From contig NZ_LYPC01000025.1 of the NCBI RefSeq assembly GCF_001700435.1, positions 1 to 37,986 of the forward strand: 37,986 nt of DNA, written 5' to 3'. The translations under genes and the position numbers were made by a program. Positions 25,329 to 33,504 of the stretch are shown here, one piece after another (positions within the stretch are counted from its first letter, which is position 1; each line of letters opens with the position of its first letter). Source of the stretch: Paenibacillus pectinilyticus. GTDB taxonomy: Bacteria; Bacillota; Bacilli; Paenibacillales; NBRC-103111. The notes under the pieces were generated by a model. It saw only the letters and a list, made by a program, of their open reading frames with translations. It did not search any database and was not told the origin of the DNA.

Positions 25329-25874
25329 ATGACAGTTTATGTGGGTTTCCTGCGTGGGATTAATGTAGGTGGGAAGAACAAGATTAAGATGGCCGATTTG
25401 AAAAAGACGTTGGAGGCAGTTGGACTTACGCAAGTGCAGACATATTTGCAAAGCGGCAATGTGTTGTTCGTATCTAATGAGGCGGTGGAGTCACTAAGGC
25501 CTCGCATTGAAAAATCAATCAGCGAAGCTGTCGGCGTGGCGCCAACGGTTATTTTGCGTACCGCAGCGGAGCTGACGAGACTCGTAGCGGAATGCCCCTA
25601 TGACGCAGATGCTTTATCCGAAGGGGAGAGCATTCAAATATCCGTCCTAACGGAAGAAGCCCCGCAGTCGTTCGCCGACATCTTAGCCAAAGGGCAAAGC
25701 GATGTGGACGAATTTCAGATACGGGGCGGTACGATTTATTTCCTTTTTCGCCAAAGTGTATTGGACTCGAAGTTGGCTAGTAACATTCAGAAGCTTGGCG
25801 ATCAAGCGACAACACGCAATTGGAATACGATGAGTAAGCTCGTAGAGCTAGCGGAAGCGTTACAGCAGACTTGA
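25329..25874 (+). CDS. DUF1697 family protein
   Basis: 181 residues from ATG at 25329, nine bases after AAGGAGG; the ATG at 25320 abuts that site and is unlikely. The start VYVGFLRGINVGGKNKIKMADLK and the segment TYLQSGNVLFVS are the signature of DUF1697. WNTMSKLVELA near the end is also typical (R-W-T-KL). It is soluble and its function is unknown. It converges with tadA, 20 bases apart, with no clear terminator between. Confidence 0.88.
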   Translation: MTVYVGFLRGINVGGKNKIKMADLKKTLEAVGLTQVQTYLQSGNVLFVSNEAVESLRPRIEKSISEAVGVAPTVILRTAAELTRLVAECPYDADALSEGESIQISVLTEEAPQSFADILAKGQSDVDEFQIRGGTIYFLFRQSVLDSKLASNIQKLGDQATTRNWNTMSKLVELAEALQQT

Positions 25875-25894
25875 AAGCTAGATACAACTAAACT

Positions 25895-26353
25895 TTAAGC
25901 CTTGCCGCGCAATTTTCGGAAAAACTGCGTCAACATCGTCGAACACTCCTCCTGCAAAACGCCGCTAACCACATCGACCCGGTGATTGAACCGGTCCTCC
26001 TGCAGTAAGTTCATCAACGTGCCCGCACAGCCTGCCTTCGGATCGACAGTCCCGTAGATCACCTGCGGAACCCGTGCCTGCACGATAGCACCTGCACACA
26101 TCGGACAAGGCTCCAACGTCACATAGAGTTGGCAGTCCAATAGGCGCCACGCTTGCAAATGCTCGCTAGCTTGCTTAATGGCAATCATCTCTGCATGCGC
26201 GAGAGGATCTAAGGTTGTTTCGCGTAAATTATAGCCGCGGCCAATAATCTGACCTTGATGGACGACGACTGCGCCGATCGGCACTTCGCGAATCGCTTCG
26301 GCTTTGAGCGCCTCGCCGATCGCTTCTCTCATCCAGGGAATATGTTCATCCAC
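25895..26353 (-). CDS. tadA: tRNA-specific adenosine deaminase
   Basis: 152 residues. It converts A34 to inosine in tRNA-Arg(ACG). The zinc site is complete: His53 and catalytic Glu55 in HAEMIA, and Cys83/Cys86 in PCPMCAGA. The GTG start at 26353 is placed seven bases after GAGGTG; a nearby ATG is out of frame. In B. subtilis tadA lies near serS, close to the origin, but here it is inverted and flanked by different genes. The DNA just upstream carries the DnaA-box cluster. Confidence 0.95.
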   Translation of the reverse strand: MDEHIPWMREAIGEALKAEAIREVPIGAVVVHQGQIIGRGYNLRETTLDPLAHAEMIAIKQASEHLQAWRLLDCQLYVTLEPCPMCAGAIVQARVPQVIYGTVDPKAGCAGTLMNLLQEDRFNHRVDVVSGVLQEECSTMLTQFFRKLRGKA

Positions 26354-26466
26354 AGGGGGACACCTCGCAATAATAGTCTATCCACATGTGTATAAATATC
26401 CGAACGAATATTCGTTGTTAACAATCTGTGGATAACAATGTGGATAACTTATAAACCTGTGGATAT
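26346..26466. promoter_or_regulatory. Cluster of DnaA-box sequences
   Basis: Two perfect DnaA boxes on the minus strand (TGTGGATAA at 26427-26435 and 26439-26447, 12 bases apart) are joined by three one-mismatch boxes: TCATCCACA (26346-26354), CTATCCACA (26378-26386) and TGTGGATAT (26458-26466). They occupy the divergent gap between tadA and the PilZ gene. No dnaA or dnaN is present in the window, so this is not the classic oriC; a DnaA-binding regulatory or titration site is inferred. Confidence 0.65.
26401..26416. promoter_or_regulatory. LexA-like dyad
   Basis: CGAACGAATATTCG (26401-26414) matches the Gram-positive LexA consensus CGAACRNRYGTTYG at all but one position. It also forms a perfect 14-base palindrome AACGAATATTCGTT (26403-26416). 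It lies inside the DnaA-box cluster, upstream of tadA. Function unproven. Confidence 0.35.
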
Positions 26467-26519
26467 TCATTCCACTACACATTCATACAATAAAAACATA
26501 ATCGTTGCAAGGATTTTAG

Positions 26520-26548
26520 TTGAAAGAAGTACCTAGGCTACGTATAAT
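26520..26548 (+). promoter_or_regulatory. Promoter of the c-di-GMP riboswitch transcript
   Basis: TTGAAA (26520-26525), a 17-base spacer and a perfect TATAAT (26543-26548). The start would be near 26555, about 60 bases before the riboswitch core. Confidence 0.75.
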
Positions 26549-26611
26549 GGGTATAACAGTGGGTCTTTTAGACCATAAACAGGAACGAACGAGTGCAAAC
26601 ATATAAATGAC

Positions 26612-26712
26612 ATAGCAGGGTTCGACAATGGCAAACTTGCTGAAAGGCAAGGACGCAAAGCTGAGGGTCTACGGTTCTTTTACGAACTATGGCAGCCTGG
26701 TTACCGAAAATC
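26612..26712 (+). ncRNA. Cyclic di-GMP-I (GEMM) riboswitch
   Basis: The conserved elements appear in order: ATGGCAAAC (26628-26636), a GAAA tetraloop (26641-26644), GGACGCAAAGC (26650-26660), GGGTCTA, then TATGGCAGCC and GGTTACCGA (26700-26708). These match the GEMM-I consensus, with the tetraloop and its receptor both recognisable. It binds c-di-GMP. It is followed by a possible intrinsic terminator and then a PilZ gene, itself a predicted c-di-GMP binder. Confidence 0.9.
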
Positions 26713-26733
26713 GATGCTTTATTGATTGAGGTG

Positions 26734-26767
26734 ATAGGCTGTCCCTTTGTGGGGGCAGTCTATTTTG
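26734..26767 (+). terminator. Possible riboswitch-controlled terminator
   Basis: ATAGGCTGTCCC (26734-26745) pairs with GGGGCAGTCTAT (26752-26763) with two G-U pairs, followed by a short T-run (four T's). It lies between the riboswitch and the PilZ start. The short T-run makes it less certain. Confidence 0.5.
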
Positions 26768-26817
26768 TGCAGAAAAGCTCTTGGGAATCCCTCGGTAGAG
26801 GAGAGGTGCTGGTGAGC

Positions 26818-27552
26818 ATGACCATGAAGCAGGATGTTTTGAAGAGGTATGGGAGCAAAGAAGGATACGATGCGGAGGTATTAATCAACAGCAGAACTGT
26901 CCTTGCCAAGGATGATTTCGTGTCTACAGGTATTCTGACCTATGCGCAGGGCGATATCATGGAGATCGAGTTGCCGGAGTATGATGTATTTCTGCTTGGC
27001 GATAAAGTGAAAGTAACCATGTACACCAAATCGGGCCTATTCGTTCTCGACACGACGGTTGTCGCCAAAGAGCCAGGTTCGCTGATTGTCATTAATCCGC
27101 CTGAGAATCGCAGGAAGTTCTCGGAGAAGCGGGAGTTCCCGCGGGTAGAAGTGAAAAACCTGGGACAGATTATGGGCTTTCAAAATGTCCAACAAAAAGA
27201 ACAGCATCAGCTTGAAAATCCTATTCAAATATCGATTAAAAATATATCCATGAACGGACTCGGCTTTACGATTAATGATAATTCCATGATTGATGCTATT
27301 CTGCATAAGAAGTGCCTGCTGCAAGTGGAGTTGGATTTAAGCTTTGAAATGCCGTGTATGTTGGAAATTATAAGGAAAGAGAAGCTCGAGGACACCTATT
27401 ATTATGGAGCCGGCTTCGAAACCATCCCGATGGAACAAAGCAATACATTACGGGGGTTTATTCTGCGAAATCAGATCCAAACGTACTTCGAACAGAAGCG
27501 GGATGAAGAGTTCAAAAAAGCAATGGAAAAAAAGTCTGCGGCGAATCAGTAG
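26818..27552 (+). CDS. PilZ-domain c-di-GMP receptor (YcgR/flagellar brake type)
   Basis: 244 residues from ATG at 26818, which has a GAGGAGAGG site (about 26798-26806). Earlier in-frame ATGs lie inside the riboswitch and would give a false N-terminal extension. An N-terminal YcgR-like beta domain (about 15-95) is followed by the PilZ domain. The c-di-GMP motif RxxxR is present as REFPR (about 105-109), and NxSxxG as NISMNG (about 142-147). These residues normally bind c-di-GMP and the protein then acts on motility, polysaccharide or other targets. The C-terminal helix is Lys/Glu-rich. Confidence 0.9.
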   Translation: MTMKQDVLKRYGSKEGYDAEVLINSRTVLAKDDFVSTGILTYAQGDIMEIELPEYDVFLLGDKVKVTMYTKSGLFVLDTTVVAKEPGSLIVINPPENRRKFSEKREFPRVEVKNLGQIMGFQNVQQKEQHQLENPIQISIKNISMNGLGFTINDNSMIDAILHKKCLLQVELDLSFEMPCMLEIIRKEKLEDTYYYGAGFETIPMEQSNTLRGFILRNQIQTYFEQKRDEEFKKAMEKKSAANQ

Positions 27553-27630
27553 CTTGCAGGCTTTTTTTTGCCCTCCAAGTACTATATAATAAGAAGGATG
27601 ATTTTCGAAAATTAAGGAGTTGTAACGACA

Positions 27631-28731
27631 ATGGCTTTGAAAGCAGGTATCGTCGGTCTACCGAACGTAGGAAAATCGACATTGTTTAATGCAATTACAC
27701 AGGCGGGGGCAGAATCTGCGAATTATCCGTTCTGTACGATCGATCCGAATGTTGGGGTAGTAGAAGTACCAGACGAGAGATTGCAGAAGCTGGTGGAAAT
27801 CGTTGTGCCTAAGAGCATCGTGCCGACGGCCTTCGAATTCGTTGACATTGCGGGTTTGGTTAAAGGTGCGAGCAAAGGTGAAGGCCTTGGAAATAAATTT
27901 CTAGCACACATCCGTGAAGTTGATGCGATTGTGCATGTTGTTCGTTGTTTTGAGGATGATAATATTACTCACGTTTCTGGGAAAGTCGATCCGATTGGCG
28001 ACATCGAGACGATTAATCTTGAATTGATTTTGGCAGATATTGAGTCGGTTGATAAAAAGATCGAGCGTTCACGTAAAAACCTCAAAGGCGGCGACAAGAA
28101 AGTGGTAGCTGAGGTTGAGTGTTTGGAACGTATCAAAGAAGCCTTATATAATGATATGCCAGCACGCAGCTTGGATTTGTCCGATGATGAGCGTCTTCTG
28201 GTTCGCGATCTTCATTTGCTAACGATGAAGCCAGTGCTTTACGCGGCAAACGTGAGTGAAGATGAAGTTGCAACAGCAGACGACAATGCATACGTTAAAA
28301 TTGTGAAGGAATTCGCTGAGAAAGAAAACAACGAAGTCGTTTCCATTAGCGCGAAGGTCGAATCCGAAATTGCTGAGCTGGAAGATGAAGAAAAAGCCAT
28401 GTTCCTGGAAGAGTTGGGACTTCAAGAGTCCGGCTTGAATAGATTGATCAAAGCAGCTTATAGAAAGCTAGGTTTGTACACGTATTTCACAGCTGGTGTG
28501 CAGGAAGTTAGAGCTTGGACAATTCGTAAAGGAACCAAAGCGCCTCAAGCGGCTGGCGTGATTCATACGGATTTCGAACGTGGATTCATTCGTGCGGAAG
28601 TTGTGTCGTACAACGATTTGTCCGCTGCAGGATCCATGGCTGGTGCGAAGGAAAAAGGCCAAGTGCGTCTTGAAGGTAAAGAGTACGTGGTGAATGACGG
28701 CGACGTTATGCATTTCCGTTTCAACGTTTAA
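27631..28731 (+). CDS. ychF: Redox-regulated ATPase/GTPase YchF
   Basis: 366 residues, normal for this universal Obg-family P-loop protein, which hydrolyses ATP and binds ribosomes. The P-loop reads GLPNVGKST (9-17). Switch II reads [20 protein letters not shown], and the adenine-specificity region is around YAANVSED. A coiled-coil insertion (about 130-190) and a C-terminal TGS domain ([14 protein letters not shown] to the end) are visible. AAGGAG (27614-27619) precedes the ATG, and a TATAAT lies at 27585-27590 with a poor -35. In B. subtilis the orthologue (yyaF) also lies near the origin. Confidence 0.97.
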   Translation: MALKAGIVGLPNVGKSTLFNAITQAGAESANYPFCTIDPNVGVVEVPDERLQKLVEIVVPKSIVPTAFEFVDIAGLVKGASKGEGLGNKFLAHIREVDAIVHVVRCFEDDNITHVSGKVDPIGDIETINLELILADIESVDKKIERSRKNLKGGDKKVVAEVECLERIKEALYNDMPARSLDLSDDERLLVRDLHLLTMKPVLYAANVSEDEVATADDNAYVKIVKEFAEKENNEVVSISAKVESEIAELEDEEKAMFLEELGLQESGLNRLIKAAYRKLGLYTYFTAGVQEVRAWTIRKGTKAPQAAGVIHTDFERGFIRAEVVSYNDLSAAGSMAGAKEKGQVRLEGKEYVVNDGDVMHFRFNV

Positions 28732-28764
28732 TTAATTATAAAAATTAGAAAGGAGTGATCCCCT

Positions 28765-29829
28765 ATGTTGGATCGACTTCAGTCCATTGTGGACCGCTAT
28801 GACAAACTAAGCGAGTTATTGTGTGACCCGGATGTAACGAGTGATACGAAGAAACTAAGAGAGTATTCCAAAGAGCAATCTGATCTTCAGGAAGCTTACG
28901 ATGCTTATAACGAATATAAGAGCGTGAGCGAGCAACTTGCTGATGCGAAAGTGATGCAGAACGAGAAGCTGGATGATGAGATGCGTGAAATGGTTAAAAT
29001 GGAGATCGAGGAGCTTAGCGAGCAATCCGCTAAACTTGAAGAACATCTCCGCATCCTGATGATGCCGAAAGATCCGAACGATGACAAGAACGTCATCGTG
29101 GAAATTCGCGGAGCGGCAGGCGGCGACGAGGCTGCACTGTTCGCAGGCGATCTCTACCGGATGTATACGCGTTATGCAGATGCACAAGGATGGAGAACAG
29201 AAATTCTGGATGCGTCCGTGAATGATTTGGGCGGATTCAAAGAGATTATTTTCATGATTACAGGTAAAGGTGCTTATAGCAAACTTAAGTTTGAGAGCGG
29301 TGCGCACCGTGTACAACGTATTCCAGTAACGGAATCCGGTGGACGGATCCACACTTCCACGTCGACGGTTGTTGTTATGCCAGAGGCAGAAGATGTAGAA
29401 ATCGTGATCCACGATGCGGATATTCGCGTAGATACGTTCTGTTCCAGTGGAGCGGGCGGTCAGTCCGTTAATACAACGAAATCCGCTGTGCGTGTAACCC
29501 ACGTACCAACGGGTATCGTCGCTACTTGTCAGGATGGTAAATCGCAAAACTCCAACAAAGAGTCAGCGCTTCGCGTACTTCGTACGCGGATTTCAGATAA
29601 ATTGCGTGAAGAGGAAGAAGCGAAATATGCCGGCGAGCGTAAAACGAAAGTCGGAACGGGCGACCGTTCAGAGCGTATTCGTACCTACAACTTCCCGCAA
29701 AGCCGGATTACCGATCACCGTATCGGCTTGACGTTACACCGTTTGGAAACGGTGTTGAACGGCGATATGGCGGAAATTGTGTCAGCACTAACGATTGCTG
29801 CACAATCCGATGCCCTAGAGGCGATGTAA
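28765..29829 (+). CDS. prfA: Peptide chain release factor 1
   Basis: 354 residues, full length. It recognises UAA and UAG stop codons and triggers peptide release. The stop-codon tripeptide is PVT in [14 protein letters not shown], where many bacteria have PAT. The catalytic GGQ reads GAGGQSVN, with Gln233 the expected methylation target of PrmC. AAAGGAG lies upstream of the ATG. The stop codon overlaps the prmC start by one base (TAATG), linking enzyme and substrate. Confidence 0.97.
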   Translation: MLDRLQSIVDRYDKLSELLCDPDVTSDTKKLREYSKEQSDLQEAYDAYNEYKSVSEQLADAKVMQNEKLDDEMREMVKMEIEELSEQSAKLEEHLRILMMPKDPNDDKNVIVEIRGAAGGDEAALFAGDLYRMYTRYADAQGWRTEILDASVNDLGGFKEIIFMITGKGAYSKLKFESGAHRVQRIPVTESGGRIHTSTSTVVVMPEAEDVEIVIHDADIRVDTFCSSGAGGQSVNTTKSAVRVTHVPTGIVATCQDGKSQNSNKESALRVLRTRISDKLREEEEAKYAGERKTKVGTGDRSERIRTYNFPQSRITDHRIGLTLHRLETVLNGDMAEIVSALTIAAQSDALEAM

Positions 29830-30719
29830 TGACGACTAGGAGTATGACTGTGAGAGAAGCCTTTGTGAAGGCTTCTTCTTTTTTAGGGGCGCAAGGCGTC
29901 GCGGAGGCTTCGTCTTGCACGGAGTTGCTGCTTCAGCACTTGCTCGGCGGCTGCAGTCGGACGGAGCTCCTGTTCCGCTGGTGGCAGGAGCCGATGCCGG
30001 AAGAGCTGGTCGCCACGTGGGACCAGCTAGTGGCAAGGAAGGCCGCGGGCGAGCCGGTGCAGTACATCACCGGTGAGCAGGATTTCTTCGGCCTTCCGTT
30101 TAAGGTTGGGCCGGCCGTGTTGATCCCGCGGCCGGAGACCGAGCTGCTCGTGGAAGCGTTGCTCCACGAGGGCTCGCGTCTGTTCCCGCAAGGCGCTCCG
30201 CTGCTTGCGGATGTAGGCACCGGGAGTGGTATCATCCCGGTTAGTATTGCGCACGCGCGCCCTACGTGGCGCGTGGCGGCCAGCGACATCTCCGCGGCAG
30301 CGCTGGAGATGGCTCGTGAGAATGCGCAGCGCCACGATGTGGCTGCGCGTGTGGAGTGGCTCGAGGGCGACCTTCTCGAGCCTTATATCGAGCGCGGGCT
30401 CGCGCCGGATATTCTGGTGTCGAACCCACCATATATCCCGGATGGCGACCTGCCAGCGCTGATGCCCGAGGTGCGGCTGTTCGAGCCGCACACCGCATTA
30501 TTCGGCGGTGTCGAGGGACTCGACCTGTACCGCCGGATGATCTCGCAGCTGCCCCGGCTGCCACGAATCCCGACTGTGGTCGGGTTCGAGGTGGGCATCG
30601 GGCAGGCGGAGGCCGTTGCGGCGTTGCTGCGCGCCGTCGCCGACTGGACGGAGATCCGCTTCGTGCAGGATCTCCAGGGGATCGATCGCCATGTGATCGC
30701 GATCCGCACCGATCTCTAG
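29829..30719 (+). CDS. prmC: Release-factor glutamine methyltransferase
   Basis: 296 residues. It methylates the GGQ glutamine of release factors using S-adenosylmethionine. An N-terminal helical domain (about 1-80), then the SAM-binding fold: VGTGSGIIPVS (motif I) and the diagnostic SNPPY (NPPY at 199-202) that holds the target glutamine. The gene is much richer in G and C than its neighbours prfA and spoIIR. It starts inside the prfA stop codon and probably depends on coupled translation. Long antisense reading frames here are a by-product of the high GC. Confidence 0.96.
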   Translation: MTTRSMTVREAFVKASSFLGAQGVAEASSCTELLLQHLLGGCSRTELLFRWWQEPMPEELVATWDQLVARKAAGEPVQYITGEQDFFGLPFKVGPAVLIPRPETELLVEALLHEGSRLFPQGAPLLADVGTGSGIIPVSIAHARPTWRVAASDISAAALEMARENAQRHDVAARVEWLEGDLLEPYIERGLAPDILVSNPPYIPDGDLPALMPEVRLFEPHTALFGGVEGLDLYRRMISQLPRLPRIPTVVGFEVGIGQAEAVAALLRAVADWTEIRFVQDLQGIDRHVIAIRTDL

Positions 30720-30907
30720 CCGATGGTCGGAGATCATCGGCTTATTCTTTGAGTAGCAGTAGTTGAGTAAGACAAACCTAGCTACCGACTCTAGCGACTC
30801 TATCAACTCTATTATTTTAAAAATTATCATAGATTCATAGGTTTAGCCCCACCCACTCTTGTCCATACTGGTTAGTATTATAAGAGATTGGAAAGGGGCT
30901 ACTCTCC

Positions 30908-31723
30908 ATGGTTAAGAGAACAGAGCGCCAATCATTTAAGAGTTTATTATTCATTTCTTTTGCACTTATACTTATGATTATGTGTTGGGAATCTAATCGT
31001 ACGAACGCGGCGGTGATTACGCCTAAAATACCGGAGGAATCCATTCGTTTGCGTATTCTAGCAAATTCCGATTCTGCCCAAGACCAAGCGCTGAAACGCG
31101 AGATTCGCGATGCTATTATTGCTCGTATGCAGGAGTGGGTCGTTGGACCGCATTCTTTGGATGAAGCGAGAGCTGTAGTGAAGGCACATTTGCCTGAATT
31201 CGATGTCCTAGTTGGGCAAATGATAGAGGCACGTGGCTACTCCTATCCGCATACGGTCGAGCTCGGAGTAGTTCCTTTTCCTACGAAAATGTACGGAGAT
31301 GACGTCTACCCAGCAGGTGACTATGAAGCATTGCGTGTTGTCATTGGTTCGGGTGAAGGTCAGAACTGGTGGTGCGTGCTGTTTCCGCCGTTATGTTTTG
31401 TAGACTCCGTATCCGGTGAAGCGGTTGCTTCGGCTGCCGTTGTCGTAGCTAAAACTACGGATGAGAACGGCAAGGAGAAGCCCGTCAAGGATGCAAAAAG
31501 CAAAGCTAGTGAATCACCAACTGCGAAAAAGAAAAACGAAGTAACTGCCCAAGATACGGGAGCTACGAAAGATAAAGCAGCTGCCAAAGAGAAAGTTACT
31601 GCGAAAGATACAGATGCTAATGTGCAAGAAGTGGCAGCAGTGCCATCTGAGCAAGCTCAACAACCACAGGTGAAGTTCTTCATCTGGGAAATGATTAAGA
31701 AGATCTTCTCGTGGTTTAGTTAA
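30908..31723 (+). CDS. spoIIR: Stage II sporulation protein R
   Basis: 271 residues. SpoIIR is the secreted forespore signal that triggers SpoIIGA to process pro-sigma-E in the mother cell. A signal/anchor helix (about 12-35) is followed by the conserved domain: SIRLRILANSDSAQDQALKREIRDAI, VELGVVPFPTKMYGDDVYPAGDYEALRVVIGSGEGQNWWCVLFPPLCFVD. After about residue 175 comes a Lys/Ala/Thr-rich insert of some 70 residues, then an amphipathic end VKFFIWEMIKKIFSWF. AAAGGGG precedes the ATG. I could not identify a convincing sigma-F promoter. The position after prmC matches B. subtilis. Confidence 0.95.
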   Translation: MVKRTERQSFKSLLFISFALILMIMCWESNRTNAAVITPKIPEESIRLRILANSDSAQDQALKREIRDAIIARMQEWVVGPHSLDEARAVVKAHLPEFDVLVGQMIEARGYSYPHTVELGVVPFPTKMYGDDVYPAGDYEALRVVIGSGEGQNWWCVLFPPLCFVDSVSGEAVASAAVVVAKTTDENGKEKPVKDAKSKASESPTAKKKNEVTAQDTGATKDKAAAKEKVTAKDTDANVQEVAAVPSEQAQQPQVKFFIWEMIKKIFSWFS

Positions 31724-32269
31724 GGGAATTTAGATAGTGAAGTCAACTTAATTGGATGCATATTTACGAAGTCTTGAGTTTGGAGCTTGTGTCTTGTGTT
31801 TGTGTTTTATGTCTCGTTTCTTGTGCAGTAATGCCTTCTGTCTTGCCAGATAATCCCCAAAAAACTGCAAATCTACATCTTTATACGACAGATCCCCCTT
31901 TGAAATAGATATTCCTGCGATTGTGCTGGAAATACTGCAGATATATCGGATTACGAGGGAATTCGCAATAAAAGCCTGCATTTTCGCAGGTATTTCCCTT
32001 AATTGATGCAAATCATCGCTAAAAAACTGCATATTTGCAGGTTTCCACAGTCTTTCTCACAACTGGTAACAGTGGTCGATGGATAGATGGCTGTTGTCAA
32101 ATCATATGGGTCAGATAGATATTAGGTTTCAACTTGTATTATATGGTTGGATGATAGATGACAGGTTGCAGCTTAACGCACATGGGTCGAAATAATAGAA
32201 GATTATTTCAAATCGAATTGGTTATCGAATATCTACGCGAAAGATAATTCGAATTTCATAGAAGTAAGG
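31724..32269. repeat. 546-base intergenic region with CTGCA-type dispersed repeats
   Basis: No convincing gene. Four related units sit about 40-70 bases apart: AAAAACTGCAAATCTACAT (from about 31860), AAATACTGCAGATATAT (31930-31946), CCTGCATTTTCGCAGG (31975-31990) and AAACTGCATATTTGCAGG (32024-32041). The last two can form hairpins. The rest is AT-rich, with scattered GATAGAT motifs (about 32080-32160). It looks like an intergenic repeat family; no known name is assigned. Confidence 0.55.
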
Positions 32270-33349
32270 ATGAGAGTGATCGTGACTAGGTACTGGAACG
32301 TACAGCATGGCGATGAGCGTGAAATCGCACAGCATATATCAGAAGCAGCGCTTCTCTTGCAGCAAGGGGACACGGTCGCTTTTCCTACCGAGACGGTGTA
32401 CGGACTGGGTGCGGACGCGACCAATACGGCAGCGGTGAAGCAGATTTTTGCTGCGAAAGGGCGCCCCTCGGACAACCCGCTAATTGTTCATATCGCTGAT
32501 GCTGAGCAGCTCGGAAGCCTTGTCCAAGCAGGATCGCTGACATCTCACCATCGTATACTGATGAAGGCCTTTTGGCCGGGACCTTTAACCATTGTGCTAC
32601 CTGTCATCGCAGGTAGCCTTTCGCCGTTGGTCACGGCGGGGCTTCAAACGGTCGGTATTCGTATACCCGATCATCCTATTGCCTTGCAACTGCTAAGGGA
32701 ATCGGGTTTGCCCATTGCGGCGCCAAGCGCGAATAGCTCAGGCCGACCCAGTCCAACCTTAGCAGCACATGTGCATGATGATTTGGACGGCAAAATTGGC
32801 GGGATTGTAGACCGCGGTGCAACGGGTGTTGGGGTGGAATCGACGGTTATCCAGCTTGTAGATGGCGAGTTATATGTGTTAAGACCAGGTGGTGTGACGG
32901 CGGAGCAGTTGCAATCCGTTTTACCGGATATTCGACTGCATGCCACTGATCATGAAGAAGTTGAAGCTGCGGATACACCTCGTGCACCTGGCATGAAGTA
33001 CACCCATTACGCCCCGAAGGGGTATATGCATATTGTTCAAGGGGATGACGAGAACGAAGTATCGGCTCGGATTCAAAGCGATGTTGATGCCGCCAAAGCG
33101 CGTGGCGAATCGACGGGTGTGCTTACTTTTGAAGAAAGCGTGGGGAAGTATCGGGCTGATCTTGTTCTCGCTTGTGGATCTTTAGCTAGACCGGAGACGA
33201 TTGCACGGGAGCTCTATGCGGCTTTGCGGGATTTTGATCATAAAGGCATTAGTTATATTGTGGCAGAAGGTGTTCCCGAGTCCGGTATTGGCCGCGCCAT
33301 TATGAATCGACTGCTGAAAGCAGCAGGACATCAGCGGATACGTCTCTAA
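32270..33349 (+). CDS. ywlC: L-threonylcarbamoyladenylate synthase (Sua5/YwlC)
   Basis: 359 residues. It makes threonylcarbamoyl-AMP from threonine, bicarbonate and ATP for the t6A37 tRNA modification. The YrdC domain (about 20-205) shows FPTETVYGLGADA, KGRPSDNPLIVHI and PSANSSGRPSPT. A linker (APGMKYTHYAPKG) leads to the Sua5-specific C-terminal domain, ending GIGRAIMNRLLKAA. The start is uncertain: ATG 32270 directly abuts AAGGA, so GTG at 32276 or 32282 may be used. It follows spoIIR and precedes mntP, as in B. subtilis. Confidence 0.95.
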   Translation: MRVIVTRYWNVQHGDEREIAQHISEAALLLQQGDTVAFPTETVYGLGADATNTAAVKQIFAAKGRPSDNPLIVHIADAEQLGSLVQAGSLTSHHRILMKAFWPGPLTIVLPVIAGSLSPLVTAGLQTVGIRIPDHPIALQLLRESGLPIAAPSANSSGRPSPTLAAHVHDDLDGKIGGIVDRGATGVGVESTVIQLVDGELYVLRPGGVTAEQLQSVLPDIRLHATDHEEVEAADTPRAPGMKYTHYAPKGYMHIVQGDDENEVSARIQSDVDAAKARGESTGVLTFEESVGKYRADLVLACGSLARPETIARELYAALRDFDHKGISYIVAEGVPESGIGRAIMNRLLKAAGHQRIRL

Positions 33350-33398
33350 GTAAAGACTTATAAGTTTCACGCACTGAATTGTCTTATATTTCTGGATA

Positions 33399-33436
33399 AA
33401 CGCTACCGTCCAAGTAGGACAGCGTAGCCGTTTTTT
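33399..33436 (+). terminator. Terminator after ywlC/sua5
   Basis: AACGCTAC and GTCC pair with GGAC and GTAGCCGTT around AAGTA with small bulges, followed by six T's. Confidence 0.75.
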
Positions 33437-33504
33437 CTCATTAGCATGATTCCCAGTTTGTCCGCATATCTTGAGAAAGAATCGTGGACAAGGGGGATCG
33501 TGCT

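Noticed and set aside
26346..26466. Chromosomal origin oriC
   Set aside because: DnaA boxes are clustered, but dnaA, dnaN and the usual neighbouring origin genes are absent here, and no clear unwinding element was seen.
26689..26817. Start of the PilZ protein at ATG 26689
   Set aside because: This ATG is part of the riboswitch (TATGGCAGCC) and the extension would be coded by the aptamer and terminator.
30027..30830. Several long ORFs overlapping prmC on both strands
   Set aside because: High GC lowers stop-codon frequency; prmC itself carries the NPPY and SAM motifs, and the others show none.
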